Shown here: positions 1 through 7,414 of the stretch, piece after piece | Position numbering within the stretch: position 1 is the stretch's first letter | Layout: each line of letters starts with the position of its first letter | Assembly (NCBI GenBank): GCA_021775835.1 | Contig: JAJFHC010000121.1 | Span: 1-15,590 of the forward strand | Reading direction: 5' to 3' | From: Hyphomicrobiales bacterium | GTDB lineage: Bacteria; Pseudomonadota; Alphaproteobacteria; Rhizobiales; JAJFHC01 | Length of the DNA: 15,590 bases | Program-made: the position numbers and the translations under genes | Notes under the pieces: model-generated | The model's input: the letters and a program-made list of their open reading frames with translations, nothing else | Databases searched by the model: none | What the model was told of the DNA's origin: nothing

Positions 1-67
1 CGCCGACCTCACTCAACCGAACATAACGCTCATCAAGATCCCAGAAACCGGCCTGAATGCTCATCAT
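1..67 (-). CDS. IS5-family transposase, N-terminal fragment cut by the window edge
   Basis: About 22 codons are visible, reading leftward from an ATG at 67 (a second in-frame ATG is at 64), with GGAG about 7 nt upstream. The peptide begins MMSIQAGFWDLDERY and continues VRLSEVG. This matches, from memory, the usual opening of IS5-family DDE transposases ('QxGFWDLxxRxxRLSxxGDPL'). The next base is a G, compatible with a following GD. No catalytic DDE residue is inside the window, so whether the gene is intact cannot be judged. The outer end of the element must lie between about 80 and the tRNA gene. Position 97-113 (tgaatcaaatcacagcc) is a possible terminal repeat, but it cannot be confirmed without the other end. 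Confidence 0.72.
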   Translation of the reverse strand, partial: MMSIQAGFWDLDERYVRLSEVG

Positions 68-196
68 CAAACTCCGTCATCAGCGATAACGGTAGTGAAT
101 CAAATCACAGCCGATTTGACGAGGTAATTCGAGATGTCCAATTGATCGCAGCAAATTTGGCGGACGAGAGTTTACGTCGCACCCCTCGAACACGCC

Positions 197-243
197 AAAA
201 AGTTTGTAACTCAAATATACATTTTTGGTATGAAACGTTTGAG
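197..243 (-). terminator. possible terminator of tRNA-Arg
   Basis: Directly after the tRNA 3' end (minus strand) lies an imperfect hairpin. Its outer arms are CTCAAA at 210-215 and TTTGAG at 238-243, with a short inner ATAC/GTAT pairing. It is followed by a run of five T on the minus strand (197-201). The stem is weak and AT-rich and the T run is about 8 nt away, so this is a tentative call. Confidence 0.3.
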
Positions 244-246
244 CAA

Positions 247-323
<77 letters not shown>

Positions 324-343
324 TTGCCGGTGCCGGAAACGTG

Positions 344-372
344 GTAATAGCGCAAAGCGGGGGCGTGGGCAA
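344..372 (-). promoter_or_regulatory. candidate sigma-70 promoter of tRNA-Arg
   Basis: On the minus strand, TTGCCC (367-372) and TATTAC (344-349) are separated by 17 bp. The -10 box ends 20 nt before the first base of the mature tRNA, which is a usual distance. The boxes match the consensus only in part. Confidence 0.35.
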
Positions 373-445
373 TCGGCAATCGTTTGGCTTGCGGCGGTTG
401 ACGGGATTGCCGGGAAATGGCGACGGCGGGCGGTTGCGGCCCTGG

Positions 446-465
446 ATCCCGGCCTTCGCCGGGAT
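446..465. repeat. extragenic palindromic repeat (REP-like)
   Basis: A perfect 8-bp stem, ATCCCGGC (446-453) and GCCGGGAT (458-465), encloses the loop CTTC. The flanks (CCTGG before, GACGACGGGAA after) match a repeat scattered between genes in many proteobacteria. Its translation produces the spurious peptide 'VIPAKAGIQ', seen here on the minus strand. It lies in the 270-bp gap between tRNA-Arg and polA, where I see no coding signal. A transcript hairpin is possible, but no T run follows it. Confidence 0.75.
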
Positions 466-595
466 GACGACGGGAATAGGTGCGCTCTTCGCTTCCACCG
501 CCGCCCCATCACCCCTGCCACCCCCCGTCAGCATCTGTTGATACGCGCCCACCCGCCTATGGCGTCGGGCCTCGCGCGGTGGCATAGTGCGCGCC

Positions 596-3500
596 ATGAC
601 CGATGCACCTTCGAAAGCGGCCCCCGACGCCGCACCGCCAAGCGACGAAACCGCCGCGCCCGTCGCCTCAAAACCGCTCGCCGCCGGCGATCATCTCTAC
701 CTGATCGACGGCTCGACCTACATCTTCCGCGCCTATCACGCCCTGCCGCCCCTGTCGCGCAAGTCCGACGGCCTGCCCGTGGGCGCCGTGTCGGGCTTCT
801 GCAACATGCTCGACAAGCTCATGCGCGAAACCCGCGACGCCCGCTCGATCAGCCACATGGCGGTGATCTTCGATTATTCCGGCACCACCTTCCGCAACAC
901 GCTCTACCCCGAATACAAGGCCCACCGGCCGCCGGCGCCCGAAGACCTCGTGCCCCAGTTCAGCCTGATCCGCCGCGCCGTGCGCGCCTTCAACGTGCCG
1001 TGCATCGAGCAGGAGGGTTTTGAGGCCGACGACCTGATCGCCACCTACGCCCGCTCCGCGGAGGCCGCCGGTGCGGAAGTCACCATCGTGTCCACCGACA
1101 AGGACCTGATGCAGCTGGTCGGGCCGAAAGTGTGGATGCTCGACACCATGAAGAACCGCGAGATCCGCGCGCCCGAGGTCCACGAGAAATTCGGCGTCGG
1201 GCCCGACAAGGTGATCGACGTCCAGTCCCTGGCCGGCGATTCCGTCGACAACGTGCCGGGCGTGCCCGGCATCGGCGTCAAGACCGGCGCCCAGCTGATC
1301 ACCGAATATGGCGACCTCGACACGCTGCTCGAGCGCGCGGCCGAGATCAAGCAGAACAAGCGCCGCGAGAACCTGATCGAATTTGCCGACCAGGCGCGGC
1401 TGTCGCGCGACCTGGTGACGCTCAAGACCGATGTGCCGGTGGAACTCTCGCCTGACCGATTTGCGCTCGCCGAACCCGACCCCCGGGCCCTGATCGGCTT
1501 CTTGAAGGCCATGGAATTCACCACCATCACCAACCGCGTCAGTGCAGCCCTGGGCGTCGACGCCAACGCCATCTCCGCCCACGAGATTGCCGCACCGACC
1601 TCCAGGCGCGGGCCCGACAGCGACGATGTGACCGCCACCGGCACCGTGGACGTGGTCGCCGACCCCTCGATCATGGCCAGCACCGATGGCCCGGCCGACC
1701 ACACGCCGGACAAGGCCGTGGCCGACATCGCGGCCCAACTGGCTCAGGTGCCGATTGACGTGGCGGCCTACGAGACCGTCACCACGTCCGCCCGGCTCGA
1801 GGAATGGGTCGTCGACATCATGGACCGGGGCTATGTGGCGGTCGACACCGAGACCACCGGGCTCGACGCCATGGCGGTTGACCTCGTCGGCGTGTCGCTC
1901 GCCACCACCCCCGGTGCGGCGTGCTATGTGCCGGTCGGCCATCGCTCAGGCGACGGCCTGCAGTTCGACGGCGACGCCATCGAGCAGATGAAGCTCAAGG
2001 ACATGATCGCCATCCTGAAGCCGGTGCTCGAGGATCCGTCCATCCTCAAGATCGGCCAGAACCTGAAATACGACTGGCTGGTGCTGTCTCGTTTCGGTAT
2101 CGAAATGATCAACATGGACGACACCATGCTGATCTCCTATGCGCTCGATGCCGGCCGCGGCGGCCATGGCATGGACGAGTTATCCAACCGTCACCTGGGC
2201 CATGCGCCGATCCCGTTCAAGGAGATCGCGGGCACCGGCAAGTCCATGATCACCTTCGACCTGATCGCCGTCGACAAGGCGACAGAGTATGCCGCCGAGG
2301 ACGCCGACATCACCCTGCGCCTGTGGCAGGTGCTCAAACCCAGGCTTGTGGCCGAGTCCATGACCACCGTCTACGAGCGCCTCGAGCGCCCGCTGATCGA
2401 CGTGCTGGCACGGACCGAGCGCAACGGCATCTTTGTCGACCGCACAGTCCTGTCGCGCCTGTCGGGTGATTTCGCGCAAACCATGGGATCGCTTGAATCC
2501 GAGATCCATGAGCTTGCCGGCGAGACCTTCAACATCGGCTCGCCCAAGCAGCTGGGCGAGATCTTGTTCGACAAGATGTCGATCCCCGGCGGCCGGAAAA
2601 CCAAGACCGGCGCCTGGGGCACCGGCGCCGACGTGCTCGAGGGTCTGGCCGCCGAAGGTCACGACCTGCCGGTCAAGGTGCTCGAATGGCGCCAGCTGTC
2701 GAAACTGAAATCGACCTACACCGACGCCCTGCCGACCTTCATCAATGGCGAGACCAACCGGGTCCACACGTCCTACTCCATGGCCGCGACCTCGACCGGC
2801 CGCCTGTCGTCGTCCGACCCCAACCTGCAGAACATCCCCGTGCGCACGCCCGAGGGCCGCAAGATCCGAACAGCCTTCATCGCCGAGCCCGGTAATGTGC
2901 TGATCTCGGCGGACTACTCCCAGATCGAACTGCGGGTGCTGGCCCATGTGGCCGACATCCCTGCGTTGAAACAGGCGTTTGCCGACGGCCTCGACATTCA
3001 CGCCATGACCGCGTCCGAAATGTTCGACGTGCCCGTGGAAGGCATGGACCCGAGCATCCGGCGCCGCGCCAAGGCGATCAATTTCGGCATCATCTACGGC
3101 ATCTCGGCCTTCGGTCTGGCCAACCAGCTGGCGATCCCGCGCGGCGAGGCCAAGGCCTATATCGACAAGTATTTCGAACGCTTCCCCGGCATCCGCGCCT
3201 ACATGGACGAGACCAAGGCGTTCTGCAAGGCCACCGGCTACGTCGAGACCATCTTCGGGCGCAAGGTCCACATGCGCGGCATCAATTCCAAGAACCCGGC
3301 AGAGCGCAGCTTTTCCGAACGCGCCGCCATCAATGCCCCGATCCAGGGCTCGGCCGCCGACATCATCCGCCGCGCGATGGTCCGTATAGAGAGCAGTTTG
3401 GTGGCGGCGAAACTCGATGCCCGCATGCTGCTCCAGGTCCACGATGAGCTGATTTTTGAATGCCCCCAGACACAGGCCGAAAAAACCATGGCCGTCGCCA

Positions 3501-3598
3501 GTGCCGTGATGGTCGCGGCCCCTGAGCCAGCGCTGAAACTGGCCGTACCGCTGAAAGTGGACGCCCGGGCGGCTGCCAACTGGGACGAAGCACACTAA
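596..3598 (+). CDS. polA: DNA polymerase I
   Basis: Cytoplasmic polymerase for Okazaki-fragment maturation and repair, about 1000 residues. Residue numbers count from the upstream GTG at 587. The 5'-3' exonuclease domain (~37-320) shows LIDGSTYIFRAYHALPP, EADDLIATYA, STDKDLMQLV and a GDSVDNVPGVPGIGVKT helix-hairpin-helix. The 3'-5' exonuclease domain (~390-590) keeps DTETTGL (near 420), GQNLKYDW and YAAEDAD, so proofreading is probably active. The polymerase domain has motif A SADYSQIELR (~773), the O-helix RRAKAINFGIIYG and motif C VHDE (~950). The start is uncertain: GTG at 587 has GGTGG 4 nt upstream, whereas ATG at 596 is the better codon but 13 nt from that GGTGG. The first 30 residues are Ala/Pro-rich and not conserved. 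A membrane peptidase gene follows after 1 nt. Confidence 0.97.
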   Translation: MTDAPSKAAPDAAPPSDETAAPVASKPLAAGDHLYLIDGSTYIFRAYHALPPLSRKSDGLPVGAVSGFCNMLDKLMRETRDARSISHMAVIFDYSGTTFRNTLYPEYKAHRPPAPEDLVPQFSLIRRAVRAFNVPCIEQEGFEADDLIATYARSAEAAGAEVTIVSTDKDLMQLVGPKVWMLDTMKNREIRAPEVHEKFGVGPDKVIDVQSLAGDSVDNVPGVPGIGVKTGAQLITEYGDLDTLLERAAEIKQNKRRENLIEFADQARLSRDLVTLKTDVPVELSPDRFALAEPDPRALIGFLKAMEFTTITNRVSAALGVDANAISAHEIAAPTSRRGPDSDDVTATGTVDVVADPSIMASTDGPADHTPDKAVADIAAQLAQVPIDVAAYETVTTSARLEEWVVDIMDRGYVAVDTETTGLDAMAVDLVGVSLATTPGAACYVPVGHRSGDGLQFDGDAIEQMKLKDMIAILKPVLEDPSILKIGQNLKYDWLVLSRFGIEMINMDDTMLISYALDAGRGGHGMDELSNRHLGHAPIPFKEIAGTGKSMITFDLIAVDKATEYAAEDADITLRLWQVLKPRLVAESMTTVYERLERPLIDVLARTERNGIFVDRTVLSRLSGDFAQTMGSLESEIHELAGETFNIGSPKQLGEILFDKMSIPGGRKTKTGAWGTGADVLEGLAAEGHDLPVKVLEWRQLSKLKSTYTDALPTFINGETNRVHTSYSMAATSTGRLSSSDPNLQNIPVRTPEGRKIRTAFIAEPGNVLISADYSQIELRVLAHVADIPALKQAFADGLDIHAMTASEMFDVPVEGMDPSIRRRAKAINFGIIYGISAFGLANQLAIPRGEAKAYIDKYFERFPGIRAYMDETKAFCKATGYVETIFGRKVHMRGINSKNPAERSFSERAAINAPIQGSAADIIRRAMVRIESSLVAAKLDARMLLQVHDELIFECPQTQAEKTMAVASAVMVAAPEPALKLAVPLKVDARAAANWDEAH

Positions 3599-3599
3599 T

Positions 3600-4283
3600 A
3601 TGCTCTGGGTCCTCGGTGCCCTCCTGACCTTTGCCGTCTTCTTTGGCCCGAGCCTCTGGGTGCAATGGGTCATGCGGTCTTATTCCGCCGACCGTCCGGA
3701 TTTTCCAGGCACCGGTGGAGAACTCGCCCGCCATCTGCTCGACGAATTCGATCTGACGTCAGTCGCCGTGGAGGAAGCCGAAGACAGCGGAGATCATTAC
3801 GACCCCGAATCCAAAACGGTGCGCCTGTCGGAAACCCATCTCAACGGCCGATCCGTGGCAGCCGTCGCCATCGCGGCCCACGAAGTCGGCCATGCCATCC
3901 AGGACCGCGACGGCTACCGCCCGCTCAGGCTCCGCGTCAAGCTCGCCCGCACCGCCGCCTATGCAGACAAGATCGGTAGCCTGCTGGTCTGGGGCCTCTC
4001 GCTTGTAGGCATGTTTGCCGTCTCGCCGCGGATCGTCATCTTCGGGGTCGTCGCCATTGTCCTGCTCGGGCTGATCGAGGTCGTGGTTCACCTGATCACC
4101 CTGCCGACGGAGTTTGACGCAAGCTTCGGCAAAGCTCTGCCGGTCCTCAAGGCCGGTGGATACGTGTCGGAAGAAGACCTGGAACCAATCCGCAAACTCC
4201 TGATGGCCGCGGCCCTGACTTATGTCAGTGCAGCGGCGGCACGGGTTCTCAACGTGGTGAGATTCCTGCGCTTCCTGCGCTAA
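3600..4283 (+). CDS. zinc-dependent membrane peptidase, YugP type (Zn_peptidase_2)
   Basis: Predicted inner-membrane metallopeptidase of 227 residues, close to the family length. The zinc site HEVGH is at 94-98 (Glu95 catalytic), followed by AIQDRDGY. The family's second signature LPTEFDAS (168-175) supplies Glu171 as the likely third ligand. Hydrophobic segments lie at about 2-24, 124-142 and 145-167, with a weaker one near 200-218. The region between the first segment and HEVGH carries DRPDFPGTGGELAR, typical of this family. The ATG at 3600 is one base after the polA stop, so translation is probably coupled. The substrate is unknown; relatives are annotated only as neutral zinc metallopeptidases. 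The TAA stop overlaps the stop of the opposing gamma-glutamyltranspeptidase gene by 4 nt. Confidence 0.9.
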   Translation: MLWVLGALLTFAVFFGPSLWVQWVMRSYSADRPDFPGTGGELARHLLDEFDLTSVAVEEAEDSGDHYDPESKTVRLSETHLNGRSVAAVAIAAHEVGHAIQDRDGYRPLRLRVKLARTAAYADKIGSLLVWGLSLVGMFAVSPRIVIFGVVAIVLLGLIEVVVHLITLPTEFDASFGKALPVLKAGGYVSEEDLEPIRKLLMAAALTYVSAAAARVLNVVRFLRFLR

Positions 4284-5755
4284 CCGACCACGTTGAAAAC
4301 ACCCGCCCGCCGCGGATCACCGGCGCCCCTGAAAAGTCCGTCGGGTGTTCGCGACACCATGTGCACGCCGCCGAAGAACAGGTTGTGGTCCGGCCAGGCC
4401 CGATGGTCGGGAAAGGTCTTTGCAAACATCCCGCGGTCACGGGCTTCAAACATATCCTCGAAATCGAGATGGCCGTCTTCCACATGCAGCCGCGGGGCGT
4501 CCACTGCCTCGAACAGGGCGCGCTTATCCTTCATGTGATTGACCAGCACCTGAAATACTGCCGTGCGAATCCGGTTCGACCCGCCCGAGCCTAAGACAGA
4601 CAGCGTTCCGTCGTCGAACCGCACGATCGTCGGCGCCATCATCGAGGCAAGCCGTGTGTCGGGACGCCAGCGGTGAAACCCGTCAGGCATGAGGTCGGCC
4701 TCGCCCAGCAGGTTGTTGGCCATGAAGCCGAAATCGCCCGCCAGATGACCGTTGCCCTCGCCGTTGGACACGGTAACGCCAACCGCGTTGCCGGCGCGGT
4801 CGATGATGCTGATATGGGTTGTGCCGCGCTGCGCCAGCAGTCTTTCGAGATCTCCCCGGGTCTCAAGGCGCGCGCGGTCGGTACGGGCAATCGATTGCAG
4901 GACCGCCTCAGTGCCGTCATCCCATCGACCCTCGAGCCCGTGGAGCATGGTTGCGATCATGGCGCCACCGGCTGACGGTGGCGGATTGAGGAATACCGTT
5001 GCAGGGTGTGGTCCAGACGTTTTTTCAAAGACAAGTGGCGTGCGGTCGACGCAGCGAAACCCTGCAAGGTCTTCTGCCGTCAGTTGACCCGATCCGGTCT
5101 GACCCTCAAGCAGTGCGGTGGCGCCGTCCCCGTCGATGCAAAAGCCCGGTCCGGCCGCCGCGAGCGCTTCAAAGAAGTCGCCAAGGCCGGGATTACGGAA
5201 AACATCGCCTGCCTTGACCATTTGCCCGTCCGGCGCAAACAGCTTCCGTGCGTTTTCCGAGAAGGTCAATATAGGGGAGACCACATCGGCAAGATAAGCC
5301 TGAAACCTTGTCACGGCGACACCGTTGCGAGCCGTCCGGATTGCCGGGGCAAACAGATCAACCAGGGGTATCGAGCAATACTGTTCGTGCAGGTGAATCA
5401 GGCCGGGCACAAAGCCCGGCGTCGCGGTTGCGCCATACCCCACGTGGAATTCCTGTCGCGCCGTCCCGAAGTCGGCAAACACGCTTTCAAACTCGAGGGC
5501 ACCGGCAGGCTGTTTCACCCTTGGTGTCTGCCCGAAGAAGTCGATGACCGTGGGCGTGTGGTCGCCGGCGCGCAACACCATGGCAAACCCACCGCCGCCG
5601 GGCGACGACAGGACCGGTTCCACGACGCAGGCCATGGTAAGGGCGGCGACGGCTGCGTCGAAGGCATTGCCGCCATCCTGCAGCACGGATGCCGCCGCGC
5701 CGGCAGTCGCGTCATGACCGGCGGCGACAGCGCCGCGATGTTTGCTTGTGTTCAT
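4280..5755 (-). CDS. ggt: gamma-glutamyltranspeptidase family protein
   Basis: Ntn-hydrolase of 491 residues, shorter than typical Ggt (about 530-580). The N-terminal AGHDATAGAAASVLQDGGNAFDAAVAA and the SSPGGGGF block (50-57) are family hallmarks. The autoprocessing site is GTTHISIIDRAGNAV: Thr312 should become the N-terminal nucleophile of the small subunit. NNLLGEADLMP (347-357) and GSGGSNRIRT (389-398) correspond to the substrate and oxyanion regions; the latter has an extra residue compared with the usual GSPGGSRI. I see no signal peptide (it begins MNTSKHRGAVAAG), so the enzyme is probably cytoplasmic, unlike periplasmic glutathione hydrolases. Substrate could be glutathione or another gamma-glutamyl or acyl amide; family membership is firm, substrate is not. 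It lies 35 nt downstream of the HugZ-like gene, probably in one operon. Confidence 0.93.
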   Translation of the reverse strand: MNTSKHRGAVAAGHDATAGAAASVLQDGGNAFDAAVAALTMACVVEPVLSSPGGGGFAMVLRAGDHTPTVIDFFGQTPRVKQPAGALEFESVFADFGTARQEFHVGYGATATPGFVPGLIHLHEQYCSIPLVDLFAPAIRTARNGVAVTRFQAYLADVVSPILTFSENARKLFAPDGQMVKAGDVFRNPGLGDFFEALAAAGPGFCIDGDGATALLEGQTGSGQLTAEDLAGFRCVDRTPLVFEKTSGPHPATVFLNPPPSAGGAMIATMLHGLEGRWDDGTEAVLQSIARTDRARLETRGDLERLLAQRGTTHISIIDRAGNAVGVTVSNGEGNGHLAGDFGFMANNLLGEADLMPDGFHRWRPDTRLASMMAPTIVRFDDGTLSVLGSGGSNRIRTAVFQVLVNHMKDKRALFEAVDAPRLHVEDGHLDFEDMFEARDRGMFAKTFPDHRAWPDHNLFFGGVHMVSRTPDGLFRGAGDPRRAGVFNVVG

Positions 5756-5790
5756 GATCCGGCTGTAGCGTAAAACTTAATCCAACGCCA

Positions 5791-6528
5791 TCATCCGGTT
5801 TCCCGGGCCGTGCGGGCAAGCGCCACCAGAACGTCCCGGATCTGCCCTGGCGCATTGAGCGTGGTATCGAAAGTTAGGCGGAGCAGTTTGCCGCCTTCGT
5901 AGAGATCGCACCCTTCAGGATCGACACCGACCATCTGCCAGGGCCCGGCCTCTTCGCCGAGCAGCTTTTCCGCATAGAGCGAGATTGCATCGCCGTGATC
6001 GGCATTCATGTGGTCGAGGATATCGCCCTCGGCCGCCGCGAAAGCGGACGCCTGGCCGTCGTCAATCAGGTACTCTGTGTCTGCGATGGTGTCGATCCTG
6101 CCAAATCCGCCGATGAAATGGGCGGCGCGCACCGTCAGGCAATAGAAACTGAAATCGGCGAACCCGGCATATCCTGCGGCATTCCGGTGACGGGCCAGAA
6201 AGCGCCGGCTGTCGGCCTCGACATCGCTCTTTTCGATTGATCCGATCAGCGTCACTCTTGCGCCCTCAAGCGGATCACCATTCTCGGCCGTGGCATCGAA
6301 CAGGATCGACGCCGATGGATTGGCTTTCAGATTGCCCGTGTGGCGGGCAATATCGGACAACAGCATGATCGGCGAGCCGTCCATGCATGACGCTACCGTG
6401 ACCAGCGACGCATACGGTACGCCGGTTTCCAAATCGACAGTTGCCAGCGCTGCCTTGAGCTTCTGTCGGACGACTTTGCGCGCCTCGCGACCGGTGTCGG
6501 ACGGGTTCGTGTTTGCTTTGGTGTTCAT
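5791..6528 (-). CDS. FMN-binding split-barrel protein with DUF2470 (HugZ-like)
   Basis: Soluble 245-residue protein of the pyridoxamine-phosphate-oxidase-like split-barrel superfamily. The barrel (~13-150) contains LATVDLETGVPYASLVT, the conserved block LLSDIARHTGNLKANPSASILF and, at its end, HFIGGFGRI. The C-terminal part (~165-240) has DILDHMNADHGDAI, the DUF2470 signature. Relatives include heme-degrading HugZ and many uncharacterised FMN/heme-binding proteins. I do not see an obvious HugZ-type heme-ligand tail, so a heme-oxygenase role is not established. I chose ATG 6528; a longer frame opens with TTG at 6549, but neither start has a strong ribosome site. The gene runs divergently from chvI across ~180 bp and is followed at 35 nt by ggt, so the two are probably cotranscribed. 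Confidence 0.88.
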   Translation of the reverse strand: MNTKANTNPSDTGREARKVVRQKLKAALATVDLETGVPYASLVTVASCMDGSPIMLLSDIARHTGNLKANPSASILFDATAENGDPLEGARVTLIGSIEKSDVEADSRRFLARHRNAAGYAGFADFSFYCLTVRAAHFIGGFGRIDTIADTEYLIDDGQASAFAAAEGDILDHMNADHGDAISLYAEKLLGEEAGPWQMVGVDPEGCDLYEGGKLLRLTFDTTLNAPGQIRDVLVALARTARETG

Positions 6529-6707
6529 GACAGCACTGGGATTCTTCAATAATTGACCGGATTCAGGGCTTTTCGGGGGCCAGATCTCGAATCTTGGCGC
6601 TCATGGTGGTAATGTAGCGCTGCTCGGTTTATCATGTCTGCCACAATTTGCCCTTGATCGCGGAATAATACAGCGTTGCTCGGGGAAATTCAGATCATGG
6701 AAAAAAT

Positions 6708-7406
6708 ATGCCCACCATTGCACTCGTTGATGACGACCGCCACATTCTAACGTCGGTAAGCATGGCACTGGAATCGGAAGGCTATGCAATTCAGACATAC
6801 ACGGACGGCGCGACGGCCTTGGCCGGTTTGCAGGATCTGCCGCCCGATGTGGCCATCCTTGATATCAAGATGCCCCGCATGGATGGCATGGAACTGCTGC
6901 GCCGGCTGCGCCAGAAATCTGAATTGCCGGTGATTTTCCTGACATCGAAAGATGAAGAGATAGACGAACTGTTCGGCCTCAAGATGGGTGCGGACGATTT
7001 CATCAAGAAACCGTTCTCCCAACGCCTTCTGGTCGAGCGGGTAAAGGCCGTGCTCCGCCGGGCCCAGTCCCGCGATGTTCCGCCGACAGGTGCCGAAAAA
7101 GCCAAGGTCATCGAACGCGGCAAGCTTTTGATGGATCCTGACCGGCATTCCTGCACGTGGGACGGCAAGGCTGTGGTCCTGACGGTCACGGAATTCCTGA
7201 TCCTCCAGGCTCTGGCGCAGCGCCCGGGCATTGTCAAGAGCCGGGATGCGCTGATGGATGCGGCCTACGACGACCAAGTTTATGTAGACGATCGGACGAT
7301 CGACAGCCATATCAAGCGTCTGCGCAAGAAGTTCAAAGCGGTTGACGACAATTTCGATGTCATCGAAACGCTTTATGGTGTGGGCTACAGGTTCAAAGAG
7401 ATGTAG
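6708..7406 (+). CDS. chvI: response regulator ChvI (OmpR family)
   Basis: DNA-binding response regulator of 232 residues. The receiver domain (1-120) has the acidic pocket Asp8/Asp9, phospho-acceptor Asp52 in [12 protein letters not shown], Thr79 and Lys101 in IKKPFS. A winged-helix domain (~130-232) shows [32 protein letters not shown] and the closing YGVGYRFKE. Identification as ChvI rather than another OmpR member rests on the [19 protein letters not shown] and [19 protein letters not shown] blocks and on the chvG-hprK neighbours. In Rhizobiales ChvI controls envelope, exopolysaccharide and acid-stress genes. GGA sits 6 nt before the ATG. I found no convincing promoter in the 179-bp divergent gap. 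chvG follows after 8 nt. Confidence 0.95.
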   Translation: MPTIALVDDDRHILTSVSMALESEGYAIQTYTDGATALAGLQDLPPDVAILDIKMPRMDGMELLRRLRQKSELPVIFLTSKDEEIDELFGLKMGADDFIKKPFSQRLLVERVKAVLRRAQSRDVPPTGAEKAKVIERGKLLMDPDRHSCTWDGKAVVLTVTEFLILQALAQRPGIVKSRDALMDAAYDDQVYVDDRTIDSHIKRLRKKFKAVDDNFDVIETLYGVGYRFKEM

Positions 7407-7414
7407 GCACGCCC

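Noticed and set aside
538..563. TTGATA and TATGGC as a polA promoter
   Set aside because: The spacing is 14 bp and the -10 match is poor.
668..1942. 424-codon minus-strand ORF opposite polA
   Set aside because: Gly/Val/His/Asp-rich shadow of a high-GC gene; polA has full family motifs on the other strand.
2180..3673. 497-codon minus-strand ORF opposite polA
   Set aside because: Same kind of shadow, with low-complexity His/Gly/Asp/Val composition and no recognisable domain.
5006..5773. 255-codon plus-strand ORF opposite ggt
   Set aside because: Arg/Gly/Cys-rich antisense frame of an unambiguous Ggt-family gene.
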